Of a stretch of DNA of 64,000 nucleotides, positions 34,756-44,005 are shown piece by piece. The notes beneath the pieces were generated by a model. It ran no database searches and was not told where the DNA came from. It worked only from the letters and a program-made list of their open reading frames with translations. Every line of letters begins with the position of its first letter. The stretch's first letter is position 1. The position numbers were made by a program, and so were the translations under genes. The DNA lies in contig NZ_JANQAJ010000005.1 of the NCBI RefSeq assembly GCF_024707105.1, positions 391,409 to 455,408 of the forward strand, read 5' to 3'. Source of the stretch: Devosia ginsengisoli (GTDB lineage Bacteria > Pseudomonadota > Alphaproteobacteria > Rhizobiales > Devosiaceae).

Positions 34756-36303
34756 ATGGATACTTTCGGACTTCTCGCCCAGGGCCTCGTCGCCGCGCTC
34801 CAGTGGCAGAACCTCATTTATGCGCTGATCGGCGTGACCCTGGGCACCGCCGTCGGCGTGCTGCCCGGCATCGGCCCGGCGCTGACCGTGGCCCTGCTGC
34901 TGCCGGTCACCTACAAGCTCGATCCGGCCGGCTCGCTCATCATGTTCGCCGGCATCTATTACGGCGGCATGTATGGCGGCTCGACCACCTCGATCCTGCT
35001 CAATACGCCCGGTGAATCGGCCTCCATCGTCACTGCGCTCGAGGGCAACAAGATGGCCCGCAAGGGCAGGGGCGGTCCCGCCCTCGCCACTGCCGCCATC
35101 GGCTCCTTCGTCGCCGGCCTCATCGCCACCTTGGCCTTGGCCTTCGTCGCCCCCTGGGTGGTCAAATTTGCGCTGGCCTTCGGCCCGGCCGAATATTTCG
35201 CGCTCATGGTACTGGCCTTCATCACCGTTTCGGCAGCGTTCGGCGACTCTGCCCTGCGCGGCCTCACCGCTTTGTTCATCGGCCTCGGCCTGGGCATTAT
35301 CGGCATCGACCTGCAGACCGGCCAGGCCCGCCTTTCCTTCGGCATTCCCGACCTGCTCGACGGCATCGAGGTGACGACGCTGGCCGTGGCGCTCTTCGCC
35401 ATCGGGGAAACCCTCAAGATGGCCGCCGACCGCACGGCGAAGGACGACGAAGTCATCGCCGTCAAAGGCTCGGTCTGGATGACCAAAGAAGATTGGAAGC
35501 GCAGTTGGCTGCCCTGGCTGCGCGGTACCGCGGTGGGCTTTCCCATCGGCGCCATGCCGGCCGGCGGCGCCGACGTCGCCAGCTTCCTCAGCTACAGCAC
35601 CGAAAAGACCTTCGCCAAGAATCCCGAAGAGTTCGGCCATGGCGCCATCGAAGGCGTCGCCGGCCCGGAAGCGGCCAATAACGCCTCGGCCGCCGGTACT
35701 TTGGTGCCGCTGCTGACGCTGGGCCTGCCCACCACGGCCACGGCGGCCATCATGCTGGCCGGTTTCCAGCAGTTCGGCCTCCAGCCCGGCCCGCTGCTCT
35801 TCGTCAACAATGCGTCGCTGGTCTGGGCGCTCATCGCCAGCCTGCTCGTCGCCAACCTGATGCTGATCGTGCTCAACCTGCCGCTGATCGGGCTGTGGGT
35901 GAAGCTGCTGACCATTCCCAAGCCATGGCTCTATGGCGGCATTCTGGTCTTCGCCACCCTGGGAACGCTCGGGGCCAATGGCGCCATGTCGGGCCATCTG
36001 GGGCCGATCAGCTTCTCGTTCGAGCTGATGCTGCTGCTGGCCTTCGGCATATTGGGCTACCTGCTGCGCCGTTTCGACTATCCCATCGCGCCTGTTGTCG
36101 TCGGGCTCATTCTCGGCCCCATGGCCGAGCAGCAATTGCGCCGGGCGCTGGCCATCAGCCAGGGCGATCCCATCGTGCTCTTCCACTCGCCCATCGCCAT
36201 CACGCTCTATGTGCTGGCGGCCGCCGCCGTGCTGGTTCCGCTCTGGTTCCGGCTCCGGGGCAGGGGAGACGTGCTGAGCCAACTGGCCAGCGACGAGGAC
36301 TAG
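34756..36303 (+). CDS. tctA: Tripartite tricarboxylate transporter large permease TctA
   Basis: A 515-residue permease with about 12 transmembrane segments. Family signatures are [46 protein letters not shown] and [28 protein letters not shown]. It couples solute uptake from TctC to the ion gradient. The frame is open upstream to 34201 only because it overlaps tctB; ATG 34756 gives the family-standard N-terminus, [15 protein letters not shown]. It is the last gene of the tctCBA operon and is followed by a terminator. Confidence 0.95.
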   Translation: MDTFGLLAQGLVAALQWQNLIYALIGVTLGTAVGVLPGIGPALTVALLLPVTYKLDPAGSLIMFAGIYYGGMYGGSTTSILLNTPGESASIVTALEGNKMARKGRGGPALATAAIGSFVAGLIATLALAFVAPWVVKFALAFGPAEYFALMVLAFITVSAAFGDSALRGLTALFIGLGLGIIGIDLQTGQARLSFGIPDLLDGIEVTTLAVALFAIGETLKMAADRTAKDDEVIAVKGSVWMTKEDWKRSWLPWLRGTAVGFPIGAMPAGGADVASFLSYSTEKTFAKNPEEFGHGAIEGVAGPEAANNASAAGTLVPLLTLGLPTTATAAIMLAGFQQFGLQPGPLLFVNNASLVWALIASLLVANLMLIVLNLPLIGLWVKLLTIPKPWLYGGILVFATLGTLGANGAMSGHLGPISFSFELMLLLAFGILGYLLRRFDYPIAPVVVGLILGPMAEQQLRRALAISQGDPIVLFHSPIAITLYVLAAAAVLVPLWFRLRGRGDVLSQLASDED

Positions 36304-36331
36304 CCGCCGATATCTGTGGACGCAGACAGGC

Positions 36332-36370
36332 AAAAGCCCGGATACCCATTCAAGGGCATCCGGGCTTTCT
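36332..36370. terminator. Hairpin terminator between tctA and the convergent small gene
   Basis: AAGCCCGGAT pairs with ATCCGGGCTT around a 14-base loop. The plus strand ends in TTTCT and the minus strand in TTTTG, so it can serve tctA and the convergent small gene. Confidence 0.82.
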
Positions 36371-36430
36371 CACATTCGATCGACCACTCGGCGCAGCGCG
36401 GAGGGAGGAGCGATTCGCCAGGGAGACTTC

Positions 36431-36601
36431 TTAGAGCTTGCCGATCGAACGGAAAGCGTCGGGATCGATCCCCAGGGTCTTGAGATGCTTGGCCTTGGGC
36501 ATCCGCCCGGCCTCGACCGCATTCGAGACGGCAGCGGCGCTGCCGAACACGTCAACGACGTTACCAAGGGTCGCAAAAAAACTCTTGCGTGGGTTGCTCA
36601 T
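36431..36601 (-). CDS. Small conserved hypothetical protein
   Basis: A 56-residue protein beginning MSNPRKSFFATLGNVVDVFG and ending with LKTLGIDPDAFRSIGKL. The pattern of an Ala-rich helix with AVEAGRMPKAKHL and a GIDP-x-x-FR end is one I have seen in small alphaproteobacterial proteins of unknown function. GAGGAAC lies upstream of the start at 36601. It is alone on its strand, with 333 bases upstream (36602-36934) that hold a promoter region and a type B repeat but no other gene. Confidence 0.7.
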   Translation of the reverse strand: MSNPRKSFFATLGNVVDVFGSAAAVSNAVEAGRMPKAKHLKTLGIDPDAFRSIGKL

Positions 36602-36817
36602 TTTGCCAGTTCCTCTCAAGACCGGGCCGAATTGCCGGGTCGCTTTCATGAATTGACAAATGGGCTCTCCTTGCCGTTTCCGCTAGGCCACAAAGGTCAA
36701 GTCAGCCATGCGTTTCATGCAATTAAGAGGCAGGTAAGTATGAAATGGCGCAGAATATGGCTGAATCGCTGAGACGAAGGTCTCATTCATGCAATTGGTG
36801 CATGGCTGTCATGGCTT

Positions 36818-36912
36818 GGATACCCCCTCCACCCCCGCGACCGGCAAACATAGTGCCACAAGCTCGATCTGTTCCTCCCCCTGTCAGGGGGAGGCTAGGA
36901 GGGGGTATCCGC
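36818..36912. repeat. Dispersed intergenic palindromic repeat, type B (partial left half)
   Basis: GGATACCCCCTCC starts the left side, but most of the left arm is missing. The right half is complete (GATCTGTTCCTCCCCCTGTC then GGGGGAGGCTAGGAGGGGG). It lies just downstream of the histidine-kinase fusion gene. Confidence 0.75.
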
Positions 36913-36934
36913 CAAAGACTCCTCCTGCCGCCCC

Positions 36935-39415
36935 TCACGGCTTCGGCGAAACGATCTCGCCCCAGCTATCGAGAAACCGCTTCCGCCGCTGCTGGTCCAG
37001 CGACACCATCAGCGCCGGCCCCAGCGGAATGGGCTGGATCACCCCGCGGCCGCGCGCCGCAATGGCCTCGCTGGTCCATTCGCCGTTGGCGCCCGCCACC
37101 ACCGAGCCCAAAGCCGTCTGTCCCGCCGCCACGGCCTGTCCGGCCGGCGACAATGCGAAGTCCACGAAGGCGCGGCCGAGGTCGGGGTAGGGCGCGTCGC
37201 GCGGGATCAGCATGGCGCGCGTCAGCACAAGCACATAATCGTCAGGCACCACGATTTCGATATTGGCGCCGCCAGCCTTGCGCGCAAAGGCGTAGGAGCC
37301 CAGCACATTATAGCCCAGTGCCAGCGACCCGTCGGCCACGCCGTTGAGAATGGCCGGGCTCGACCCCGAAAACACCGCGCCCACCCGCCCGAATGCCGCC
37401 GCCAGCCGCCAGAAATTGGATGAGATCACCTGGTCCTGCGCGGCCAGCAGATAGCCCACGCCGGAAAGCGCGATGTCATAGGTGGCAATCGCCCCGCGAA
37501 ACCGCTCGGTCTGCGTCTCCAGCATTTCCGCCAGCGTCAGATGTGTGCGCGGCACTTCGGCGGCGCTGATCCGGTCGGGATTGTAGATGATGACGGCCGG
37601 CTCGAAAGTGAAACCGAATACCTCGTTGCGCCAATGCGCCCATTCCGGCAGGTCGCCGAGAAACGGGCTGTCATAGGCCATAGCATGCCCGTCATTGGCC
37701 AGCTTGATCATCAGGTCCGACGCAGAGCTGATCAGCAGGTCGGGCTTGGGCGCCATGTCGCCGGCCAGGTACCGCTCATAGAGCGGCAGTGAATCGGTTT
37801 CTTCATAGGCGACGGTCACATCCGGCCGGATGGCCTGGAAACCGGCGATGAAATGGGCAAAGAGCGGCGTATCCGTCACGCCGACAATGGTCAGCACCGT
37901 GTCGCTGCTGCCATCGGGCGCGGGATAGCGGGTGGATGCCGCCTCCGCCCCGCGCGGGTCGATCAGCAGCAGGCACAGCACCAGCGCCGAAAGACTTCCC
38001 AGCGCCCGCCGCATCTGCTCCACCTTGGGGTTCCGCCCCACCAGCGGTAGGTCGATCTCCACCACCAGGCCGCCGCCCGCCCGATCCTCCAGCCGCAGCG
38101 CCCCGCGATGCGCCTCCACCACGCGGCGGACGATGGAGAGCCCCAGCCCCGAGCCGGCCCGTGCGCCGCTCGCCGCGCCGCGCTTGAAGCGTTCCAGCAC
38201 CAGCGGCTTTTCCGCCTCTTCAATGCCCGGCCCGCGGTCGCGCACTGCCATGGTCATCATGCCCTCGCCCATGCTGCCGCCGATCTCCACCTTGCCGTCC
38301 GAATAGACCAGCGCATTGTCCACCACATTGCGCACCATTTCGCGCAAGGCCACCCGGTCGCCACGGATTGGCGCCGCCGCCACCGCCTCGGGCAGGGTCA
38401 CCTCCAGCCGCCCCGCCTGGTCCGGGTCCAGCCGCTGCCGCACATCCTCCACCACGGTGCCGAACGCCGTCGTATCCGTCTCCTGGTTTTCCAGCCGGTG
38501 CGAAATCGTCGCTTCCATCAGCAATTGCGATACGAGCTGGCTCGCCTGCACCGCCCCCTGATGGATGCGCCCCACCCGCGCCCGCAGCGCTTCGGGGTCC
38601 TGCTCATCCATTGCCACCTCGGCCTGTGCCCGCAGCGAAGCCAGCGGAGTGCGCACCTCATGCGCCGCCTCGGCCACCAGTCCCGTCACCCGCTCCATGG
38701 CGCTGCCCAGCCGCGCCATGAAGGCGTTGAGGCCGCTCACCAGATGGCTCACCTCCACCGGCACCGGCACATCCACGGGCGAGAGGTCATCCGGCGCCCG
38801 CCCGCGCAATTCCTGCTCGAGCTGGTAGAGCGGCGCGAACATGCGCCCGATGCCGAACCACACCAGCGCGATGGCCAGCAGCGTCAGCGCCACGACAGGC
38901 ACGATGGCATTGGAGAGAATTTCCCAGGCCAGCGCCTCGCGCTCGCTCTGCGTCTCGGCCACATGGATGGTCACCCAGTCGGCGTCGCCCCCCGACGAGG
39001 TCAGCCGCCCCACGCTCGCCACCCGCACCAGCTCGCCGCGATAGGTCGTATCGGCGAAGACCGGTCCGGCCGAGGTCATTTCCGGCAGTTCGGCGGAAAG
39101 GTCCGCATAACCCGTTACCGCCCGGCCGGTGGGGTCTTCCACGGCATAGAACACCCGGTCCCGCCCCGAAAACATGCCGAACGAGGCAAAGGGTAGTTCG
39201 ACGATGACGGTATCGTCCTCCACCTGCACGGCGCCGGCGATGGTCAGCGCCGACGCTGCGAGCAGCCGGTCGAACGCCCGATCCGCCGCGCGCTCGGCAT
39301 AGTCGCGGATGAACACGATCAGCACCACCGCGGCGCCCAGCAACAGCGCCAGCGCCAGCGCCACGATGCGGCGGCGGATGGAGAAGGATTTGGCGGGCTG
39401 GGCAATGTTGGTCAT
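36935..39415 (-). CDS. TctE-like histidine kinase fused to a C-terminal periplasmic solute-binding domain
   Basis: An 826-residue fusion. TM1 is at about 17-35, a periplasmic sensor at about 36-165 and TM2 at about 168-190. HAMP and HisKA follow with phosphoacceptor H252 in AEAAHEVRTPLASLRAQ, then HATPase (N box RNVVDNALVYS near 362-372, DRGPGIE, GSGLGLSIV near 422-430). After IDLPLVGRNPKVEQ comes a third hydrophobic, signal-like segment (about 470-487). Residues 500-826 are an ABC-type, Fe3+/AfuA-like binding protein (AIRPDVTVAYEETDSLPLYERY, LLISSASDLMIKLANDG). Topology would place this domain in the periplasm beside the sensor. An internal ATG (codon 468, position 38014) could also yield the binding protein separately. 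Confidence 0.85.
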   Translation of the reverse strand: MTNIAQPAKSFSIRRRIVALALALLLGAAVVLIVFIRDYAERAADRAFDRLLAASALTIAGAVQVEDDTVIVELPFASFGMFSGRDRVFYAVEDPTGRAVTGYADLSAELPEMTSAGPVFADTTYRGELVRVASVGRLTSSGGDADWVTIHVAETQSEREALAWEILSNAIVPVVALTLLAIALVWFGIGRMFAPLYQLEQELRGRAPDDLSPVDVPVPVEVSHLVSGLNAFMARLGSAMERVTGLVAEAAHEVRTPLASLRAQAEVAMDEQDPEALRARVGRIHQGAVQASQLVSQLLMEATISHRLENQETDTTAFGTVVEDVRQRLDPDQAGRLEVTLPEAVAAAPIRGDRVALREMVRNVVDNALVYSDGKVEIGGSMGEGMMTMAVRDRGPGIEEAEKPLVLERFKRGAASGARAGSGLGLSIVRRVVEAHRGALRLEDRAGGGLVVEIDLPLVGRNPKVEQMRRALGSLSALVLCLLLIDPRGAEAASTRYPAPDGSSDTVLTIVGVTDTPLFAHFIAGFQAIRPDVTVAYEETDSLPLYERYLAGDMAPKPDLLISSASDLMIKLANDGHAMAYDSPFLGDLPEWAHWRNEVFGFTFEPAVIIYNPDRISAAEVPRTHLTLAEMLETQTERFRGAIATYDIALSGVGYLLAAQDQVISSNFWRLAAAFGRVGAVFSGSSPAILNGVADGSLALGYNVLGSYAFARKAGGANIEIVVPDDYVLVLTRAMLIPRDAPYPDLGRAFVDFALSPAGQAVAAGQTALGSVVAGANGEWTSEAIAARGRGVIQPIPLGPALMVSLDQQRRKRFLDSWGEIVSPKP

Positions 39416-39447
39416 GCGGGAGAGGCCGGCCTGGTTTTAGCCACAAC

Positions 39448-39526
39448 GTCATTCCCGCGCAGGCGGGAATCCATTCTTCTTTCACCTGCAGTACCAAGAG
39501 TGGATTCCCGCCTGCGCGGGAATGAC
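39448..39526. repeat. Long inverted repeat, CATTCCCGCGCAGGCGGGAA family
   Basis: Perfect 26-base arms at 39448-39473 and 39501-39526, identical to those at 6305-6379. It lies between the response regulator and its kinase, so read-through or translation of the kinase may be attenuated by the hairpin. Confidence 0.85.
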
Positions 39527-39550
39527 ATGGTGGACATCACAGACTGGTGT

Positions 39551-40222
39551 CTACCCATGCGGCGCCCGCACCACATAGCCGACGCCGCGCACCGTGCCGA
39601 TCTCGATATTGGCCGCTTCCAGCTTCTTGCGCAGCCGCGAGATATGCAGCTCCAGCGCATTGACCGACACCGCCTCGTCGAAATTGAAGAGCTGGTTCAT
39701 CAGCCGCTCCTTGGGCACCACCTTGCCGGCATTGGTAACGAGGATTTCCAGCAGCCGGAATTCCCGCCGCCCCAGCTCCAGCGACCGCCCCTCGACGCTG
39801 GCATTGAGCCCCGCCAGGTCCATTTCGAGATTGCCCACGCCCAGCGTGCTCGTCGTCTGCCCGCCCGTCCGGCGGATCAGCGCCCGCAACCGCGCCTCCA
39901 GCTCGCGCAGGTCGAACGGCTTGACCAGATAATCATCCGCCCCGAGATCGAGCAGGCTGACCTTGTCGTCGATTTCCGACCGCGCCGTAATCACCAGGAT
40001 CGGCGCATTGAACTTGTGCCGCCGCAGTTCGGCGATCAGCCCTATGCCGTCGCGATTGGGCAGCATCAGGTCGAGCGCCACCGCGTCGAATTCGTCGCCC
40101 TCGGCGGCGGATACCACGTCATTGCCGTCCTTGACCCATTCCACGGAATGGCCGGCGCTGCGCAGGCGTTTCTCGATTGCCTCGCCCAGGTCTTCATTGT
40201 CTTCAACAAGCAGGATTCGCAT
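39551..40222 (-). CDS. OmpR/PhoB-family response regulator (TctD-like)
   Basis: A 223-residue protein. The receiver (1-115) has ILLVEDNEDLGEAI, phosphoacceptor Asp in AVALDLMLPNRDG, and LVKPFDLRELEAR. The winged-helix DNA-binding domain (about 125-220) has LGRREFRLLEILVTNAGKVV, VNALELHISRLRKKL and RGVGYVVRA. It matches the TctD/QseB group and precedes the kinase fusion on the same strand. The start at 40222 (MRILLVED) is conserved. The tctCBA operon nearby is a probable target. Confidence 0.93.
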   Translation of the reverse strand: MRILLVEDNEDLGEAIEKRLRSAGHSVEWVKDGNDVVSAAEGDEFDAVALDLMLPNRDGIGLIAELRRHKFNAPILVITARSEIDDKVSLLDLGADDYLVKPFDLRELEARLRALIRRTGGQTTSTLGVGNLEMDLAGLNASVEGRSLELGRREFRLLEILVTNAGKVVPKERLMNQLFNFDEAVSVNALELHISRLRKKLEAANIEIGTVRGVGYVVRAPHG

Positions 40223-40273
40223 CGGCGCCGGTCTTCCCCCCGGGCGCACAGTAATGGCTAAGAGCGGCCCTGT

Positions 40274-40441
40274 CTAAAGCAGAGTGGTCATCATCGTCGC
40301 GGCCACCGCCACGATGCCGAAGGCCGCGATCCCCGCCGCCATCAGCATCACCTGCGCGCGCTGCATATAGCCCGTCGCACGCGCCTGCTGCCGCGCGGCC
40401 GCCAGCATGCTTTCCGCCTCGTCGCTGTCGATATGAACCAT
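40274..40441 (-). CDS. Small single-pass membrane protein
   Basis: A 55-residue ORF on the minus strand. It begins MVHIDSDEAESMLAAARQQA, continues GYMQRAQ, and ends in one transmembrane helix of Ala/Ile/Val/Met (VMLMAAGIAAFGIVAVAATM). GAGGGG lies 9 bases upstream of the ATG at 40441. It sits just before the response regulator gene on the same strand (51 bases apart), so it may be the first gene of that operon. I recognise no family. Confidence 0.55.
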   Translation of the reverse strand: MVHIDSDEAESMLAAARQQARATGYMQRAQVMLMAAGIAAFGIVAVAATMMTTLL

Positions 40442-40604
40442 TTGTTTCACCCCTCAGCCGCCGGTCGACCCGACCGGATATGCGCCTTGGGCAGCCGCGT
40501 TCGCGCTGTTTCTCACCCGCGCAAAGAGGGTAGCCCCGCGCTTCGCCGCGGCGAACGTGATCCTCGCGATGCGGTTAATTTACATAAAATGCCACCGGCT
40601 CGCT

Positions 40605-40619
40605 TCTTGTATGGAAGAT
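40605..40619 (+). promoter_or_regulatory. Operator-like motif TCTTGTATGGAAGAT upstream of uxaC
   Basis: The 15-base sequence has inverted TCTT/AAGA arms. It occurs again, in reverse orientation and base for base, at 48724-48738 before the AEC transporter gene. The TTGTAT-type core resembles operators of GntR/FCD-family regulators that control sugar-acid genes. It lies 38 bases before the uxaC ATG. Confidence 0.6.
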
Positions 40620-40656
40620 GATTGATCTGTCTCCCGGATCGTGGCAAAACCGCGCC

Positions 40657-42063
40657 ATGACCCATTTGCATTCCGACCGCCTGTTCCCCGCTTCCGAGCC
40701 CGCCAAGTCCCTTGCGCGCGAGCTCTATCCCGAAGTCCGCGACCTGCCGCTGATCTGCCCGCATGGGCATACCGATCCGTCCTGGTTCGCCGATAACGGG
40801 CGTTTTTCCGATCCGGCGGCCCTGTTCCTCACGCCCGACCACTACGTGCTGCGCATGCTGCGCAGCCGGGGTCTCAGCTATGACGACCTCGGCGTGCCCC
40901 GCAAGGATGGCAAGCCTGTCGCCAAGGGTCGCGATGCCTGGCGTCTCTTCGCCGCCAATTACTACCTTTTCGCCGGCACGCCGTCGAAAACCTGGGTCGA
41001 TCACTCGCTCAACTGGGCCTTCGGCATCGAGGAGGAACTGTCCCCCGCAACGGCCGACGCCATCTACGACACCATCGACGCGGCTCTCGCCACGCCGGAG
41101 CTGCTGCCCCATGCCCTGCTCGACCGGGCCCGCGTGGAGGTCATCGCGACCACCGAATTCGCGCTCGATCCACTGGTCCACCACCAGAAGATGGAGCAGG
41201 CCGGCACCATCGGCCGTGTCCGCACCACCTATCGCCCCGATGACGTGACCGATCCCAGCCGCGCCGCCATCGTCGAAAACCTGCAGAAATTCGGCGAGAT
41301 CACCGGCGAGAACATCACGACCTGGTCGGGCCTCATCAATGCCCATCGCAACAGGCGCGAATTCTTCCGCCGCTTCGGCGCCGTCGCCACCGACCACGGC
41401 GTGCCCACCGCCAACACCGCCGATCTGTCGGGCCCCGAAAAACAGGCTCTGCTCGACAAGGTGCTGTCAGGCCGCCACGACGCCGATGATGCCGAACTGT
41501 TCCGCGCCCAGATGATGACGGAAATGGCTTTGCTGTCGGTCGAGGACGGGATGGTCATGCAGATGCATGCCGGCTCGCGCCGCAACACCGATCCGCTGCT
41601 GATGGCCGAACGCGGCACCGATCTCGGCGCCGACATTCCCGGCACCACCGATTACGTGAACGGGCTCAAGGCCTTGCTGAGCCGCTGCGGCAATGAGCCC
41701 AACCTGCGCCTCATCACCTTCGTGCTCGATGAAACCACCTATGCCCGCGAACTGGCCCCCATGGCCGGCTACTGGCCGAGCCTGATGATCGGCCCGCCCT
41801 GGTGGTTCCACGACAGCCCGCAGGGCATTCGCCGCTATCTCGACCAGGTCGTGGAAACATCAGGCTTCTACAACCTCGCTGGCTTCAACGACGACACCCG
41901 CGCGCTGCTTTCCATTCCCGCCCGCCACGACGTCTGGCGCCGCGAAGTCTGCGGCTTCCTCGCCCGCTGGGTCGGCGAAAACCGCATCACCAACTCGACG
42001 GCGCGCGACGTGGCGAAACACCTGAGCTATCAGGCCGCCAAGGATGCGTATCGGATAAAGTGA
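40657..42063 (+). CDS. uxaC: Glucuronate (uronate) isomerase
   Basis: A 468-residue enzyme that isomerises D-glucuronate to D-fructuronate, or D-galacturonate to D-tagaturonate. Signatures include LICPHGHTDPSWFADNG with the metal-binding His pair, NYYLFAGTPSKTWVDHSL, MVMQMHAGSRRN and LAGFNDDTRALLSIPARHDVWRR. The ATG at 40657 gives the normal N-terminus (MTHLHSDRLF); a frame from 40618 overlaps the operator and is unlikely. No other uronate catabolic gene is adjacent, but the shared operator with 48805-49740 hints at a regulon. Confidence 0.96.
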   Translation: MTHLHSDRLFPASEPAKSLARELYPEVRDLPLICPHGHTDPSWFADNGRFSDPAALFLTPDHYVLRMLRSRGLSYDDLGVPRKDGKPVAKGRDAWRLFAANYYLFAGTPSKTWVDHSLNWAFGIEEELSPATADAIYDTIDAALATPELLPHALLDRARVEVIATTEFALDPLVHHQKMEQAGTIGRVRTTYRPDDVTDPSRAAIVENLQKFGEITGENITTWSGLINAHRNRREFFRRFGAVATDHGVPTANTADLSGPEKQALLDKVLSGRHDADDAELFRAQMMTEMALLSVEDGMVMQMHAGSRRNTDPLLMAERGTDLGADIPGTTDYVNGLKALLSRCGNEPNLRLITFVLDETTYARELAPMAGYWPSLMIGPPWWFHDSPQGIRRYLDQVVETSGFYNLAGFNDDTRALLSIPARHDVWRREVCGFLARWVGENRITNSTARDVAKHLSYQAAKDAYRIK

Positions 42064-42069
42064 GGTTCT

Positions 42070-42228
42070 TCCCCTCTCCCCTTGAGGGAGAGGGACGACC
42101 TGACGCGTTCAGCGGAAGGTCAGGGTGAGGGGTCCTGCGCCATCCCATGCTTCGTCTCCCGTGGATGGCGCAGGACCCCTCATCCGCCCTTCGGGCACCT
42201 TCTCCCTCAAGGGGAGAAGGGTAGAGCT
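42070..42228. repeat. Dispersed intergenic palindromic repeat, type A
   Basis: CCCCTCTCCCCTTGAGGGAG opens the element and CCTTCTCCCTCAAGGGGAGA closes it. The spacer includes GGTGAGGGGTCCTGCGCCAT and its counterpart GCGCAGGACCCCTCATCCGC. It separates uxaC from a convergent small membrane protein. Confidence 0.78.
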
Positions 42229-42232
42229 CCGA

Positions 42233-42409
42233 CTAAGGCGACTTCCACAGCACCAGAGCCACGATCACCACACCGGTCACCAGCAGCACCAGCAAGCCGC
42301 CGAGGCCGTTCAGCACCTGCCGCCCGAATGTCGGGTGGCCTTCATCGGCGGCGATGATATCGGCGAGTCGCGTCGGTTCGCGCCGGTCTTCATAAGGTTG
42401 ATGCGTCAT
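42233..42409 (-). CDS. Small membrane protein with C-terminal transmembrane helix
   Basis: A 58-residue protein. A hydrophilic, acidic N-terminus (MTHQPYEDRREPTRLADII) precedes one strongly hydrophobic helix (LGGLLVLLVTGVVIVALVLW) and ends KSP. GGGGGAG lies 7 bases before the ATG at 42409. The frame is open upstream to 42553 without support. I recognise no family. The 3' end abuts a type A repeat. Confidence 0.6.
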   Translation of the reverse strand: MTHQPYEDRREPTRLADIIAADEGHPTFGRQVLNGLGGLLVLLVTGVVIVALVLWKSP

Positions 42410-42625
42410 TTCAAGCTCCCCCTGAAGGACTTGCTTTCGCGTCTGCCCAGTCTGCGCCCCCGACCGGTAACGAAGCCTTGCCGCGCCGGCCCTTCCTGCT
42501 TTTAGGGTTGCGATTCCCCCAATCGGCAACCTTACCCGTCGGTTACCGGTCACGATTTCATCACGTTTACCGGCGATCAGCGCCCACCCTGTCGAAATAG
42601 CGCTCCTTCTGCTCTAATACCGGCA

Positions 42626-43477
42626 ATGATGAATCAGTCGCCCGTAGAAACCGCGCTCAGCCGCGCCATGATCCGCTGGTCCCTGACCAAATCGACCCCT
42701 GTGGCGGACACGCCGCGGAGCTGGATTTTCCGCGTCGAGCAGAATGGCCGCAATTTCGGCGCCCTCAAGATATTGAAGCCTGTCGTCGCCGAGGAGGAGG
42801 GCAGGGGCGCCCGCCTGCTGCAATGGTATGAAGGCGACGGCGCCGCTACCGTCTTCGACATTCACGGCGATACCATCTTCATGGAATGGCTCGATGGCGG
42901 TCCGCTGGCCGATCCGGTTCGTGCCGGCCGCGATGACGAAAGCACCATCGCCATCGCTACCGTGGTAGCCAATCTCCATCGCGCCCGCCCCGGCGCGCCC
43001 GACGATCTGCAGCCTCTGCGTGAGCGCTTCCAGACCCTGTTCGATACCGATGTGCGCGCCTGGCCGCATACGGCCCGCGATCTCTATGCCCGCTCCAGCG
43101 GCATCGCCCTCAAGCTCTTCGACCGCCCCAGCGCGCAGCTGCCGCTGCATGGCGACCTGCATCACGACAATATCCTGTCCTCCGATCGCGGCTGGCTCGC
43201 CATCGATCCCAAGGGCCTGCTGGGCGATCCGGCCTATGATGTCGCCAATGTCTTCATCAATCCGAAGCATGCCGACAATATCGCCGCCGATCCGCGCCGC
43301 ATCGCCGCCCGCGCCGATATCCTGTCGCAGCGCCTGAACTATCCGCGCAAGCGCATGCTGGGCTGGGCCGCCGCCCATGCTGCCCTCTCGGCCTGCTGGG
43401 ACCTCGCCGATGGCAATCCCATCACCGGCCTGCTCGCCTGCCTGCCGAACCTGCTCAGCGCCTACGACCAGGCCTAG
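42626..43477 (+). CDS. APH(6)-like aminoglycoside/hydroxyurea phosphotransferase
   Basis: About 283 residues of the streptomycin 6-phosphotransferase/hydroxyurea-kinase family. Residues seen are WIFRVEQNGRNFGALKIL (ATP-binding Lys), TIFMEWLDGGPLADP (hinge), PLHGDLHHDNIL (catalytic Asp and Asn) and AIDPKGLLGDPAYDVAN (metal Asp, typical of this family). It is cytoplasmic. Chromosomal copies need not confer resistance, and the substrate is unproven. The start could be ATG 42626 or the adjacent one at 42629. It is followed 9 bases later by the CAP-domain gene. Confidence 0.85.
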   Translation: MMNQSPVETALSRAMIRWSLTKSTPVADTPRSWIFRVEQNGRNFGALKILKPVVAEEEGRGARLLQWYEGDGAATVFDIHGDTIFMEWLDGGPLADPVRAGRDDESTIAIATVVANLHRARPGAPDDLQPLRERFQTLFDTDVRAWPHTARDLYARSSGIALKLFDRPSAQLPLHGDLHHDNILSSDRGWLAIDPKGLLGDPAYDVANVFINPKHADNIAADPRRIAARADILSQRLNYPRKRMLGWAAAHAALSACWDLADGNPITGLLACLPNLLSAYDQA

Positions 43478-43486
43478 CGCATCACC

Positions 43487-44005
43487 ATGGATCTTTCGAT
43501 GTTCACCACGACGCGCCGCGGCTTTCTTGTGCTCACCGCGGCAACTGGCCTCGCTGCCTGCTCCACCACCATCCCGATGCTGCCCAAGGCCGCCGCCAGC
43601 ACGCCCGAAACCCTGACCGACGATGAAATTCTTGCGGCCATCAATGCCGTGCGCAAGGCCAATGGCGCGCCGCCCTGGGCCTACAATACCCGTCTCGAAG
43701 ATGCCGCCCGCTCGCAGGCCCGCCTCATGGCGCAGAAGAACACGCTGAGCCACGATCTCGGCGTTACCCTGCGCCAGCGCGTCACCGCCGCCGGCTATAT
43801 CGGCGCCGTGGGCGAGAATGTCGCCAAGGGCTATACCAGCCTGCAGGGCGCCATCGAGGGCTGGATGGAATCCTCGGGCCATCGCGGCACGCTGCTCAGC
43901 CACCGCTTCGTCGAATTCGGCCTCGCCGTGGCCCGCGCCCCCAATGGCAAGCTCTATTGGGCCATGATTGCCGGCGGCAGCTTCCAGGCCTGGGTCGCCT
44001 CCTAG
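43487..44005 (+). CDS. CAP-domain (SCP/PR1) lipoprotein
   Basis: A 172-residue protein with TRRGFLVLTAATGLAAC, a twin-Arg-like signal ending in a lipobox Cys (about residue 25). The CAP domain follows: EILAAINAVRKANGAPP, RSQARLMAQKNTLSHDLG, VGENVAKGYTS and GWMESSGHRGTLLSHRFVEFGLAVA, which retain the CAP cavity His/Glu residues. It is probably an outer-membrane or periplasmic lipoprotein of unknown role. ATG 43499 is an alternative start. The stop overlaps by four bases the convergent monooxygenase gene. Confidence 0.85.
   Translation: MDLSMFTTTRRGFLVLTAATGLAACSTTIPMLPKAAASTPETLTDDEILAAINAVRKANGAPPWAYNTRLEDAARSQARLMAQKNTLSHDLGVTLRQRVTAAGYIGAVGENVAKGYTSLQGAIEGWMESSGHRGTLLSHRFVEFGLAVARAPNGKLYWAMIAGGSFQAWVAS

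Noticed and set aside
36434..36656. Plus-strand ORFs over the small gene at 36431-36601
   Set aside because: The minus-strand frame has a good ribosome-binding site and a recognisable small-protein pattern; the plus-strand frames do not.
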